64,000 bases of DNA from Ga0077527 sp964486865 (GTDB taxonomy: Bacteria > Pseudomonadota > Gammaproteobacteria > Burkholderiales > SG8-41): contig CAZAOZ010000011.1 of assembly GCA_964486865.1 (NCBI GenBank), forward strand, positions 1 to 64,000, given 5' to 3'. A program made the translations under genes and the position numbers. Below, piece after piece: positions 1-8,966 of the stretch. The number at the start of each line of letters is the position of its first letter. The first letter of the stretch is position 1. The notes beneath the pieces were generated by a model, which saw nothing but the letters and a program-made list of their open reading frames with translations, ran no database searches and had not been told where the DNA came from.

Positions 1-1
1 C

Positions 2-703
2 CTGCTGCGGCAGGGCTGCCAGTTTCACTGGCAAAACAACAACTACGCCGATTTCGACGCATTTCTTGCGCAACTCAATCACGACAAGCGCAAGAAAATC
101 CGCCAGGAGCGGCGCAAGGTAAGCGAGGCGGGAATCACGTTTAGCTGGATTGAAGGTAACAGCATCAAGGATGCCGATTGGGAATTTTTCACCCGCTGCT
201 ATCACCAGACCTACCGCGAGCACCGCTCCACCCCGTACCTGAGCCTCGGATTTTTCCGGCGCATCGGCGCGGCCATGCCCGGCAACATCGTGCTGATACG
301 TGCCGAGCGTGAGAACATTCCCATCGCTGCATCACTGCTGATCCACAACGGCACCCGCCTCTACGGCCGGCACTGGGGCGCCATCGAACATCACCCGGCG
401 CTGCACTTCGAAACCTGTTATTACCAGGGCATCGAGTACGCGATCGCCCGCGGCCTGCAGGTTTTCGAAGGCGGCGCGCAGGGCGAGCACAAAATGGCGC
501 GCGGCCTGCTGCCGGTGAACACGCAATCGGCGCACTGGCTGGCGCATCCCGAATTTTCCACGGCGGTCGATCATTTTCTGCAGCGCGAAGGGCACGGCAT
601 GGTGCAATATATCGACGAACTCCGCGAACGCAGCCCGTTCAAAACGCCCGCAACCCTGCCCGGCGCCAGCCCGGATCACTTGCCTGGTATTGACGGGTCA
701 TGA
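2..703 (+). CDS. FemAB-like / DUF482 GNAT acyltransferase, 3' part
   Basis: The reading frame is already open at base 2, so the gene begins upstream of the window; about 233 C-terminal residues are visible. The protein contains the stretches HDKRKKIRQERRK, FYRCYHQTY-like FTRCYHQTYREH and GTRLYGRHWG, followed by FETCYYQGIEYAI and FEGGAQGEHK, which are typical of the peptidoglycan/DUF482 branch of the GNAT superfamily (Pfam FemAB_like). The family is about 370-390 residues long, so roughly the first 40 % is missing. The exact substrate of this family is not established; members are predicted to transfer acyl or aminoacyl groups. It ends 42 bases before the SulP gene on the same strand. Family assignment is confident, substrate is unknown. 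Confidence 0.75.
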   Translation: MLRQGCQFHWQNNNYADFDAFLAQLNHDKRKKIRQERRKVSEAGITFSWIEGNSIKDADWEFFTRCYHQTYREHRSTPYLSLGFFRRIGAAMPGNIVLIRAERENIPIAASLLIHNGTRLYGRHWGAIEHHPALHFETCYYQGIEYAIARGLQVFEGGAQGEHKMARGLLPVNTQSAHWLAHPEFSTAVDHFLQREGHGMVQYIDELRERSPFKTPATLPGASPDHLPGIDGS

Positions 704-745
704 CTTTGGCGTAAACTTCCCCGGCCTTGACGCACTGGCCGCAGC

Positions 746-3076
746 ATGACAGCCTCGGAGGAGAGGGTGGCAGCGACAAAACAATATTGGGGATACGGCC
801 TGCCGGATCAGGCGCAGGCGGAACCCGCCGCGCCGCTGCCCGTGAGGTCGGGCTGGATTGCCCGACTGCACAAGCTCCGCGGCGATCTGCTCGGCGGCAC
901 CACAGCCGCCATGCTGACCATCCCTGTCAGCATGGGCTACGGCCTGCTCGCCCTCTCCCCGCTCGGCAACGAAGCCATCCCGATCGCCATCCTCGCCGGC
1001 CTGTATGCGCCCATTGCCGGGTGTCTGGTCGCCCTCCTGCTCGGCGCCAACACCACCATGGTCTACGCGCCGCGCAGCCTCGTGACCTTCCTGATCGGCG
1101 CGCTCGTCCTGCAAAGCATCGTGCAATCCTCCCTGCCGGTGGTGCGCGAGGCACCGCTTTCGACATTGCTCGCCCTTGCCTTCCTGACGATTTTCCTTGC
1201 CGGCGCATTCCAGGCCCTGTTCGGTTTCATGCGCCTCGGCGGTCTCGTCAAATTCATTCCGGCGCCGGTGATCGCCGGATTCCAGAACGCGGCCGCATTG
1301 CTGATCTTTTTCTCCCAGATCAATACCATGCTCGGTTTCCAGCAGCCGGTGCCCCTGACCAGCATGCTGCACAGTCTGGGCGCTGCGCAACCGCTGACGC
1401 TGCTGGTCGGCATAGTCACCTGCGTACTGATCCTGCGCGGCGCCCGCATCACCAAATCGGTGCCGCCGACGGTGGTGGGCCTGTTGGGCGGCGTGGCGCT
1501 GTATTACCTGCTCACCGCCGCCGGTCTCGGCAGCCATCTCGGTGCGACAGTAGGCACGATCCCGTACGCGCTGCCATCCCCGCATTTCCTCACCGACTTT
1601 GCACAGATATTCAGCAACCCGCAGTGGCTTCCGTTACTGCCCATTATCGTGACCAGCGCGCTGAGCCTGGCCATCGTGGCCTCGCTCGACGCCATGCTGT
1701 GCGCGCGCCTGATTGAAGCCGACTCGGGACTACGCATGCGGGGCAACGGCGAGCTGGTGCGCCTCGGGGTCGGCAACATGGTGGCGGCGAGTTTCGGCGG
1801 CATCGCCAACGGCATCAACCTGGCATCGAGTTTCGCCAACCATCGCAGCGGCTCGCGCACACCGCTGTCGCTGCTGTTTCACACCGGCTTTATCATCCTG
1901 GTCATCGCTTCCGTATCCCCGCTGATCAGCTACCTGCCGCGCGTCGTCATCGCCGCCATGCTGGTCGTCGTCGCCATACAGCTCTTTGACCGCTGGACCC
2001 TGCAAATCGCCGCCAAGCTGCTCCGCCGGGACTACACCAGCGCACAGAGCATGCTGCTCGACCTGCTGATCATCGTGCTGGTGGCGATGGTTGCCATTGC
2101 CATGAACATCGTATTTGCAGTCGGCATCGGCATTGCCGTGACCGTGCTGTTTTTCCTGTTCCGCATGAGCAAATCCGTCATCCGGCGCGCCTACCGCTGC
2201 AACGTGGTGCATTCGCGCAAAACCCGCGAACCCCGCCACATGCAGGTGCTGAGCGACCATGGCGCAAAAATACTGGTGCTCGAACTCGAAGGCCCCATTT
2301 TCTTCGGCACGGCGGAGAATCTCGCGCTCTACCTGGAATCCGCATGGCGCGACAACGTGTCGTACGTGGTCATCGACCTCAAGCGCGTCAATGAAATCGA
2401 CAGCACCGGCGCCAAGACGCTGTTGCAGGCACACGACCGCATGACGCGCGAAGGCAAACACATGCTGCTCAGTTCACTCCCCGAGCGTACCCACGTCGCC
2501 AACCTGCTCAAGGACATGGGTGTCACTGCGGCGCTCACGCACCAGAGGCTGTTCAACGACACGGATCGCGCCATCGAATGGGCCGAAGATCACCTGATAC
2601 TTGACCAGCTCGGCGATGAAGAATCGGGAGCGGAATTTCCGTTCGGACAACTGGACGTGCTCGCCGGCATGAACGACGATGAACTCAATACGATGAAAAA
2701 CGCGATGGAACGTCGCGCCTATCACAAAGGGGACATCCTGTTCCGCGAAGGCGACATCAGCGACGAGCTCTACGTCATCGCCAAAGGCAGTGCCAGCGTG
2801 CGCCTGCGGCTGTCCGGCACCGAGCGCGAAACCCGGCTGATCACGTTCTCGCCGGGCACCGTGTTCGGCGAACTGGCCTTGCTCGATCAGGAAGCACGTT
2901 CCGCAACGGTGGAATCCGACGACGATCTGGTGTGCTATGTGCTGACCCGCCGGCAGTTCGAAAAACTGACCGCTGAACATTCCGCGGTGGCCATCAAACT
3001 TCTCGCCAATCTCGGCCGGGAACTGTCCGGCCGGCTGCGCCGCGCCAACCGCACCATCTACCAGCTCGCGAGTTGA
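746..3076 (+). CDS. SulP anion transporter with STAS and cyclic-nucleotide-binding domains
   Basis: This 776-residue protein has an N-terminal SulP membrane domain (about residues 40-490, many hydrophobic helices), a STAS domain (about 505-600) and a C-terminal cNMP-binding domain (about 650-770). The STAS loop keeps DSTG near residue 552, the position phosphorylated in anti-sigma antagonists. The cNMP domain carries the phosphate-binding cassette signature FGELALL followed by RSATV, so nucleotide binding is plausible. SulP proteins move sulfate, bicarbonate or dicarboxylates; the substrate here cannot be read from sequence. Start: the ATG at 746 has no clear ribosome site, whereas GTG 767 lies just after GGAGGA (757-762); the true start may be 767. 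A similar three-domain protein is encoded at 8967-11126, which is unusual so close by. Confidence 0.88.
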   Translation: MTASEERVAATKQYWGYGLPDQAQAEPAAPLPVRSGWIARLHKLRGDLLGGTTAAMLTIPVSMGYGLLALSPLGNEAIPIAILAGLYAPIAGCLVALLLGANTTMVYAPRSLVTFLIGALVLQSIVQSSLPVVREAPLSTLLALAFLTIFLAGAFQALFGFMRLGGLVKFIPAPVIAGFQNAAALLIFFSQINTMLGFQQPVPLTSMLHSLGAAQPLTLLVGIVTCVLILRGARITKSVPPTVVGLLGGVALYYLLTAAGLGSHLGATVGTIPYALPSPHFLTDFAQIFSNPQWLPLLPIIVTSALSLAIVASLDAMLCARLIEADSGLRMRGNGELVRLGVGNMVAASFGGIANGINLASSFANHRSGSRTPLSLLFHTGFIILVIASVSPLISYLPRVVIAAMLVVVAIQLFDRWTLQIAAKLLRRDYTSAQSMLLDLLIIVLVAMVAIAMNIVFAVGIGIAVTVLFFLFRMSKSVIRRAYRCNVVHSRKTREPRHMQVLSDHGAKILVLELEGPIFFGTAENLALYLESAWRDNVSYVVIDLKRVNEIDSTGAKTLLQAHDRMTREGKHMLLSSLPERTHVANLLKDMGVTAALTHQRLFNDTDRAIEWAEDHLILDQLGDEESGAEFPFGQLDVLAGMNDDELNTMKNAMERRAYHKGDILFREGDISDELYVIAKGSASVRLRLSGTERETRLITFSPGTVFGELALLDQEARSATVESDDDLVCYVLTRRQFEKLTAEHSAVAIKLLANLGRELSGRLRRANRTIYQLAS

Positions 3077-3144
3077 CCGGTACCGGTGTTCTGCCCGCCG
3101 GCGTTGCCGTATAGAATCATGCCGTGTCGAGCCAGAACCTTTTA

Positions 3145-3699
3145 ATGAAATTCTGCAGCAGTTGCGGCGGTGCAGTCGCGCTCAGGATACCGCCGGGTGA
3201 CTCGCTGCCCCGCCACGTCTGCGACGCCTGCGGCACGATTCATTATCAGAATCCGAAAATGATCGTCGGCTGCATCGCCGAGTGGGAACACCGCATCCTG
3301 CTGTGCCGGCGCGCCATCGAACCGCGCCACGGCTTGTGGACCGTTCCCGCGGGATTCATGGAAAACGGCGAAACCACGGCGCAGGGCGCCGTTCGGGAAA
3401 CACTCGAGGAAGCCAATGCGCGGGTTGAAATCGGTCCGCTGTATGCGATGTACAACATTCCGCATATCAACCAGGTGTACATCCTGTTTCGCGCACGCCT
3501 GCTGGATCTTAATTTCAGCGCCGGCGCCGAAACCCTGGAAGCGCGGCTGTTCGACGAAGCGGATATTCCGTGGGATGCGCTCGCCTTTGCCACGGTGCGC
3601 AACACGCTGACCCACTATTACGCCGACCGCAAGGCCGGCGAATACCGTTTTCATCTGGGCACCATCGAGCCCGCCGCCCGGGCTGCCACACCTCGCTGA
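3145..3699 (+). CDS. Nudix hydrolase with N-terminal zinc ribbon
   Basis: The protein starts with a zinc ribbon (FCSSCGG, then CDACG about 20 residues later) followed by a Nudix domain. The Nudix box reads GFMENGE, seven residues, then RETLEEAN, matching GX5EX7REUXEE; the usual final Gly is Asn. This is the arrangement of the NADH-pyrophosphatase-like/ADP-ribose-pyrophosphatase Nudix group of about 180 residues. I chose ATG 3145 because homologues typically begin directly before the first zinc-ribbon cysteines; GTG 3124 in the same frame would add seven residues. It stands 47 bases after the SulP gene and 35 bases before the dehydratase gene, so co-transcription is possible. Exact nucleotide substrate unknown. 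Confidence 0.85.
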   Translation: MKFCSSCGGAVALRIPPGDSLPRHVCDACGTIHYQNPKMIVGCIAEWEHRILLCRRAIEPRHGLWTVPAGFMENGETTAQGAVRETLEEANARVEIGPLYAMYNIPHINQVYILFRARLLDLNFSAGAETLEARLFDEADIPWDALAFATVRNTLTHYYADRKAGEYRFHLGTIEPAARAATPR

Positions 3700-3733
3700 T
3701 TGAATAAAATTCTTAATTAAAACAACATGTTAT

Positions 3734-4582
3734 ATGAAAATTGATTTACCCCACCTGCTTACCTGGGTCGGCAAAAAAGAAACCCATCACGACCTCGCCG
3801 CGGCCTGGCCGATGGCGGCGCTGGCGGCGACGCTGGATCGCCGCGATCCCTGCCCGCAACCCGGCGACGCGATTCCGCAAAGCGGCCACTGGCTGTACTT
3901 TCTGGAGACCGCGCCCAATGCCGACCTGAGCCATGACGGTCACGTCAAACGAGGCGGCTTTTTGCCGTCGGTGCCGCTGCCGCGGCGCATGTGGGCCGGC
4001 GGCCGCATCGATTTCCGACTGCCGGTCATAGTCGGCGAAAAAATCAGCCGCGAATCCGAAGTGCTGTCCGTCACAGCCAAATCGGGGCAAAGCGGTGATC
4101 TGGTGTTTGTCACGGTGCGCCATACCGTGACGTCGGGCGGCGCCATCGCCATTGTTGAAGAGCACGATATTGTTTATCGCGAAGCGGCCAGACCGGGCAG
4201 CGCCGCGCCGGCAGGCAAACCCGCGCCGCAATCGGCCGCATGGCGGCGCACCGTGGAAACCAATGAAGCCGTGCTGTTCCGCTACTCGGCGCTGATTTTC
4301 AACGCACACCGCATCCACTACGACATCGATTATTGCCGCAGTGTCGAGGGTTATCCCGGCCTGATCGTGCATGGCCCGCTGCAAACGACGCTGCTGCTGG
4401 ATTTGTGCCGGCGCAATGACCCGCGCCCGGTGCGTACGCTCGACTACCGCGCCATGCATCCGCTGTTCCATCAGGAACCATTCACCGTGAACGGCCAACC
4501 CTCGGCCGACGGCAAATCCGCGGAACTATGGACGGCGAACGCGGCGGGATGCTATGCGATGCGCGGCACCGCTACATTCTGA
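3734..4582 (+). CDS. HTD2-like hot-dog dehydratase (FAS1-like dehydratase / mesaconyl-CoA hydratase family)
   Basis: This 282-residue protein has the double hot-dog layout of the HTD2/mesaconyl-C4-CoA hydratase family. The N-terminal half contains HVKRGGFLPSVPLPRRMWAG and DFRLPVIVGE, the C-terminal half the hydratase stretch FNAHRIHYD, YPGLIVHGPLQTTLLLDL. The His and the Asp-containing HRIHYD segment corresponds to the catalytic region of related MaoC enzymes. Such proteins hydrate or dehydrate short acyl-CoA or acyl-ACP esters in the cytoplasm. Nothing nearby fixes the substrate. It is preceded by an AT-rich leader (3700-3733) that could hold its own promoter. Confidence 0.8.
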   Translation: MKIDLPHLLTWVGKKETHHDLAAAWPMAALAATLDRRDPCPQPGDAIPQSGHWLYFLETAPNADLSHDGHVKRGGFLPSVPLPRRMWAGGRIDFRLPVIVGEKISRESEVLSVTAKSGQSGDLVFVTVRHTVTSGGAIAIVEEHDIVYREAARPGSAAPAGKPAPQSAAWRRTVETNEAVLFRYSALIFNAHRIHYDIDYCRSVEGYPGLIVHGPLQTTLLLDLCRRNDPRPVRTLDYRAMHPLFHQEPFTVNGQPSADGKSAELWTANAAGCYAMRGTATF

Positions 4583-4605
4583 CCTGCGAATTTTAGGAAG
4601 CTGTC

Positions 4606-5517
4606 ATGTCATCACGAGAGCCAGGTATGCGCGCAAGTTTACTCATGCATTGGGCGACTGCAGTTGCGCTCGTTATCTACGCGACAATGCTGTACGCAAA
4701 CCCAATTCCCATCGGCTATAGCCAGCAGACAATCAGCGTTGCCGATGAGGATATCCAGATCCACACCTACAAGCCTCAGCGATACGCCGGCGGCTCCATC
4801 CTTCTGGTGCTGCATGGCCTCGGCGCCAATGCGTCGGGCTATCGGAACTCCGCTGTGCCGCTCGCTGACGCACACGGGTTTCTCGTGGTCGCCCCGCTGT
4901 TCGACCGCATGCGATTTCCGACATGGCGCTATCAGACCGGTGGACTGGTGCGCGATCAGCGCACCACCGAAGACTTCCATGTCGAACCCGAAACGCGGTG
5001 GACCGGCCACCTGTTCCTGGACATCATCGACGCCGTCCGCACAGCAGAGGGCAGACCCAATCTTGGTTACTCGCTGATCGGCCATTCGGCCGGTGGCCAG
5101 ACGCTAACGCGATTCGCCGCATTCGTACCGAATACAGCGCGGCATATCGTCATCGCCAATCCCTCGACCTATCTGTGGCCATCGCGCGACGAACGTTTCC
5201 CATACGGATTCGGCGGTCTGCCTGCGCCACTGACCGATGACACCGTCCTGCGGCGCTATCTTGCGCAACCTCTGACCATATTGCTTGGCACGGCCGACGT
5301 ACAGCGGGATCGCAGTCTGAATGTTAGCCTTGGTGCCGAACGACAGGGAGAGCACCGGTATGCTCGAGGACATAATGTCTTCCGCGCGGCACAAAAACTT
5401 GCGCATGATCGCGGCTGGACTTTCCGCTGGCGCCTGCTCGATGTGCCAGAAATTGCGCACACCGCACGAGGCATGTTCGGCAGTGCAGAGGCAGTGGCAA
5501 CTCTGTCCGAGAATTAA
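4606..5517 (+). CDS. Secreted alpha/beta hydrolase (PHB-depolymerase/feruloyl-esterase-like)
   Basis: The 303-residue product begins with a hydrophobic stretch after residue 6 (LLMHWATAVALVIYATMLYA) that looks like a signal peptide. Alpha/beta-hydrolase landmarks follow: the oxyanion strand LLVLHGLGAN, the nucleophile elbow GHSAGG with its serine, and a C-terminal acid/His region ending near PEIAHTARGM, which supplies the likely catalytic His. This pattern matches the poly(3-hydroxybutyrate) depolymerase-like esterase group. An AGGA element ten bases upstream supports ATG 4606; ATG 4627 is an alternative. Its local GC is lower than that of the neighbouring genes. It converges on the amt gene downstream. 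Substrate not determined. Confidence 0.75.
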   Translation: MSSREPGMRASLLMHWATAVALVIYATMLYANPIPIGYSQQTISVADEDIQIHTYKPQRYAGGSILLVLHGLGANASGYRNSAVPLADAHGFLVVAPLFDRMRFPTWRYQTGGLVRDQRTTEDFHVEPETRWTGHLFLDIIDAVRTAEGRPNLGYSLIGHSAGGQTLTRFAAFVPNTARHIVIANPSTYLWPSRDERFPYGFGGLPAPLTDDTVLRRYLAQPLTILLGTADVQRDRSLNVSLGAERQGEHRYARGHNVFRAAQKLAHDRGWTFRWRLLDVPEIAHTARGMFGSAEAVATLSEN

Positions 5518-5677
5518 ATCACCACCACCTGCTTATTTGCAGTCCGGGCTTGCGCAGTACCGCTGGTTTGCGTCGCGCAAGTTAAGCATATCCAACGCCA
5601 CGTTCTGACCTGCAGAAATCTAACTTCTACGTAACTGTTGCAGATTTTCCGCTCCGCACTCTGCACTGTGCTTCAAA

Positions 5678-6880
5678 CTACCAGCCCGAATCGCGATCCG
5701 GTGTCGCCGAAATCTTGTGTATAGACAGATCCGACCCGTTAAATTCTTCTTCCCGGTCAAGGCGTATGCCGATCACGGTCTTCAGTATTCCGTAAATCAT
5801 GAAGCCGCCAATGAGCGCAATCACCACGCCCAGTGCCGTGCCGATCAGTTGCGCGGTGATATTGACCCCGCCCAATCCGCCCATCGCCTTGGTGCCGAAA
5901 ATGCCGCAGGCGATGCCGCCCCACACGCCGCACAAACCATGCAACGGCCACACCCCGAGCACGTCGTCGATTTTCAGCCGGTTCTGCGTCAGCGTGAACA
6001 TGTAAACGAACAGCCCGCCGGCAATCACGCCGGTCGCCAGCGCCCCTACCGGATGCATGACATCGGATCCCGCGCAAACCGCCACCAGACCGGCCAGCGG
6101 ACCGTTATGCACAAAACCGGGGTCGTTGCGACCCAGGATCAGCGCAGCGACTACGCCGCCCGACATGGCCATCAGCGAGTTGACCGCCACCAGCCCCGAA
6201 ATCTTGTCGATGGTCTGCGCCGACATCACGTTGAAGCCGAACCAGCCGACGGTCAGTATCCACGCGCCCAGCGCCAGAAACGGGATGCTGGACGGCGGAT
6301 GCGCGCTGATGCTGCCGTCTTTGCCATAACGACCAAGCCGCGGTCCGAGCAGGATCACCGCGCCCAGCGCAATCCAGCCGCCAACGGCGTGCACCACCAC
6401 TGAACCGGCGAAGTCATGAAACTTGGCGCCGGTAGTGGCTTCGATCCACGGCTGTATGCCGTAATTGTCGTTCCAGGCAATGCCCTCAAAAAACGGATAG
6501 ATCACACCGACGATGACTGCGGTGGCGATCAGTTGCGGATTGAATTTCGCGCGCTCGGCGATACCGCCGGAAACAATCGCCGGCACCGCGGCGGCAAACG
6601 TCAGCAGGAAAAAGAATTTGGTGATTTCGAAACCGCTTTTCTGCGCCAGTTGTTCCGCGCCGACCATGAACGACACGCCGTACGCAACGCCGTAGCCGAT
6701 GAAAAAATAAACGATCGTGGAAACCGCAAAATCGCAAAGAATTTTGACCAGCGCGTTGACCTGGTTTTTTCTGCGCACCGTGCCGACCTCGAGAAACGCA
6801 AAGCCGGAATGCATGGCCAGCACCATGATGGCGCCCAGCAGGATGAATAAGGTGTCGGTACTGATTTTTACGGCTTCCAT
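5678..6880 (-). CDS. amtB: Ammonium transporter AmtB
   Basis: The 400-residue membrane protein is a standard Amt/MEP/Rh channel. It shows the N-terminal FILLGAIMVLAMHSGFAFLE, the RRKNQVNALVK loop, the first pore His in VVVHAVGGW and the second in PLHGLCGVWGG, and the family signature near GGVAERAK-like GGIAERAKFN. Amt proteins conduct ammonium into the cell and are gated by GlnK. The start at 6880 is supported by AAGGGGA eight bases upstream on the minus strand. Unusually, no glnK gene is adjacent. A candidate sigma-54 promoter lies upstream (6917-6930), which would fit nitrogen control. It converges with the esterase gene. Confidence 0.95.
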   Translation of the reverse strand: MEAVKISTDTLFILLGAIMVLAMHSGFAFLEVGTVRRKNQVNALVKILCDFAVSTIVYFFIGYGVAYGVSFMVGAEQLAQKSGFEITKFFFLLTFAAAVPAIVSGGIAERAKFNPQLIATAVIVGVIYPFFEGIAWNDNYGIQPWIEATTGAKFHDFAGSVVVHAVGGWIALGAVILLGPRLGRYGKDGSISAHPPSSIPFLALGAWILTVGWFGFNVMSAQTIDKISGLVAVNSLMAMSGGVVAALILGRNDPGFVHNGPLAGLVAVCAGSDVMHPVGALATGVIAGGLFVYMFTLTQNRLKIDDVLGVWPLHGLCGVWGGIACGIFGTKAMGGLGGVNITAQLIGTALGVVIALIGGFMIYGILKTVIGIRLDREEEFNGSDLSIHKISATPDRDSGW

Positions 6881-6916
6881 CGGTATTCCCCTTGGAATTT
6901 AATCCCGTTTCTTAAA

Positions 6917-6930
6917 GCAATACTTGTTCC
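6917..6930 (-). promoter_or_regulatory. Candidate sigma-54 promoter of amtB
   Basis: On the minus strand the sequence GGAACAAGTATTGC gives the GG-N10-GC spacing of a -24/-12 promoter, and the -12 part TTGCTTT agrees with consensus. It ends 37 bases upstream of the amtB start. NtrC/sigma-54 control of amt genes is well established in proteobacteria; the match here is by eye only and the -24 half is imperfect (GGAAC instead of GGCAC). Confidence 0.4.
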
Positions 6931-7118
6931 CGAATACAACCCGTTGTTTTTATTGAATTAATTGACATACACCGGAATTATGCCGCCCCATATCGGTGCG
7001 CATCTGATTTTTTTGCACTGTACGGGTGCGGTGATAACCCGTACATGATATTTATGCCCTGCAGCCATCCATATCATCCCGGCAACTCGGTAAATCATTG
7101 AAGAAATTGGTATATTCG

Positions 7119-8951
7119 ATGCCCATGTCGCTCAAAACCGCCCCCCCCACATCCGCCGCACCAGCTCCCCAGGGCGACCGTCCGCTGACCCTGACGCAAG
7201 TCATCAACGATCTGATCGCCGACGGCCTCGTCCCCAAGGACGAAGCGGAAACACTGGTCGCCAACCGCCGCCAGAGCCGCACGGATGTGCACCCGCTGGT
7301 GGTCGTCGCCGACCAGAAGTGGAAGGACCCGCGCAATCCGCGCAAGCTGCTCAACATGGAAATGCTGACGCAGTGGCTGGCCGACAAATCCGGCCTGCCC
7401 TACCTGCATATCGATCCCTTCAAAATCGATTTCACCGCGGTGACCCAGGTGATGTCGAATGCCTACGCGGCGCGCTACAAAATCCTGCCCGTCAGCGTCA
7501 CCACCCGCGAGGCCACCATCGCCACCGCCGAGCCGTGGGTGCGCGGCTGGGAGGATTCGCTGAAACAGGTGCTGCGTCTCGATATCAAGCGCGTCATCGC
7601 CAACCCGGTGGATATCCAGAGTTACATCGTCGAGTTCTACAACCTCGCCCGCTCGGTCAAGGGCGCATCCGACAGGGACAAGGGCGCGGCGAGCAACATC
7701 ACCAATTTCGAGCAACTGGTGCAACTCGGGCGCAGCGGCCAGCTCGACGCCAACGACCAGCACGTCGTCCATATCTGCGACTGGCTGTTCAACTACGCCT
7801 TCGAGCAGCGCGCAAGCGACATCCATCTCGAGCCGCGCCGCGAAGCCGGCAACGTGCGTTTCCGCATCGACGGCGTGCTGCATCAGGTTTACAAGATTCC
7901 GACGCCGGTGATGGTGGCGATGACTTCACGCATCAAGATACTCGGCCGCATGGACGTCGTCGAAAAGCGCCGGCCGCAGGATGGGCGCCTGAAAACCGTC
8001 ATGCCGGAAGGCGGCGAGGTCGAGCTGCGGTTATCGACCATGCCGACCGCGTTCGGTGAAAAAATGGTGATGCGAATATTCAATCCGGAGAACCTGGTCA
8101 AGGATTACAGGGAACTCGGCTTCTCCGAAGAAGAAGAAAAAAAATGGGCGCAGATCTCCAGTGCGCCTCACGGCATCATTCTCGTCACCGGCCCCACCGG
8201 CTCCGGCAAAACCACGACTCTGTATTCGACGCTGAAGGAACTGGCCACGCCGGATGTCAACGTCTGCACCGTCGAAGACCCGATCGAAATGGTCGAGCCC
8301 TCGTTCAACCAGATGCAGGTGCAGCCGACCATCGGCGTCGATTTCGCCTCCGGCATCCGCACGCTGATGCGCCAGGATCCCGACATCATCATGGTCGGCG
8401 AGATCCGCGATCTCGAGACCGCGGAGATGGCCATCCAGGCCGCGCTGACCGGCCATCTGGTGCTGTCCACATTGCACACCAACGATGCGCCGGCGGCGGT
8501 CAGCCGGCTGCTCGATCTCGGCGTGCCGCCCTATCTGCTGCAATCCACGCTGCTCGGCGTCATGGCGCAGCGGCTGGTGCGCACGCTGTGCCCGCACTGC
8601 AAGACCAAACATGATTACGACGACTCGGCGTGGGACGCGCTGGTGGCGCCGTGGAAAGCGGCCAATCCCAAAGGCAGCACCTATATCAACCAGGGCTGCC
8701 TGGAGTGCCGCATGACCGGCTACATGGGCCGCATCGGCATTTACGAAATGATGAACATGACTGCGCCGCTGCGCGATCGCATCGTCGAATCCGCCGACCT
8801 CGAAGCACTGCGCGAAGCGGCCTTCAAGGAAGGCATGAAACCGCTGCGCATCAGCGGTGCGATGAAAATCGCCGCCGGCCTGACCACCATCGATGAAATC
8901 ATGAAGGTTGCGCCGCCACCGGCCGGCGACCGGCGCAAGGCCCAGCGCTAG
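7119..8951 (+). CDS. GspE/PilB-family secretion or pilus ATPase
   Basis: This protein of about 610 residues is a type II secretion/type IV pilus assembly ATPase. An N-terminal GspEII-like domain (about 20-190) is followed by the ATPase core: SDIHLEPR, the Walker A loop GPTGSGKTTT near residue 358, the Asp box CTVEDPIE, Walker B IIMVGEIRDLET and the His box LSTLHTNDA. A zinc motif CPHC, about 35 residues, then CLEC near the C-terminus is typical of GspE/PilB. It energises pseudopilin or pilin assembly at the inner membrane. No other secretion or pilus gene is in the window, so it is an orphan here. A TTG at 7098 is also in frame; ATG 7119 or 7125 is more likely. It converges with the second SulP gene with only 15 bases between. 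Confidence 0.88.
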   Translation: MPMSLKTAPPTSAAPAPQGDRPLTLTQVINDLIADGLVPKDEAETLVANRRQSRTDVHPLVVVADQKWKDPRNPRKLLNMEMLTQWLADKSGLPYLHIDPFKIDFTAVTQVMSNAYAARYKILPVSVTTREATIATAEPWVRGWEDSLKQVLRLDIKRVIANPVDIQSYIVEFYNLARSVKGASDRDKGAASNITNFEQLVQLGRSGQLDANDQHVVHICDWLFNYAFEQRASDIHLEPRREAGNVRFRIDGVLHQVYKIPTPVMVAMTSRIKILGRMDVVEKRRPQDGRLKTVMPEGGEVELRLSTMPTAFGEKMVMRIFNPENLVKDYRELGFSEEEEKKWAQISSAPHGIILVTGPTGSGKTTTLYSTLKELATPDVNVCTVEDPIEMVEPSFNQMQVQPTIGVDFASGIRTLMRQDPDIIMVGEIRDLETAEMAIQAALTGHLVLSTLHTNDAPAAVSRLLDLGVPPYLLQSTLLGVMAQRLVRTLCPHCKTKHDYDDSAWDALVAPWKAANPKGSTYINQGCLECRMTGYMGRIGIYEMMNMTAPLRDRIVESADLEALREAAFKEGMKPLRISGAMKIAAGLTTIDEIMKVAPPPAGDRRKAQR

Positions 8952-8966
8952 CTGCGCAGCAGCGCC

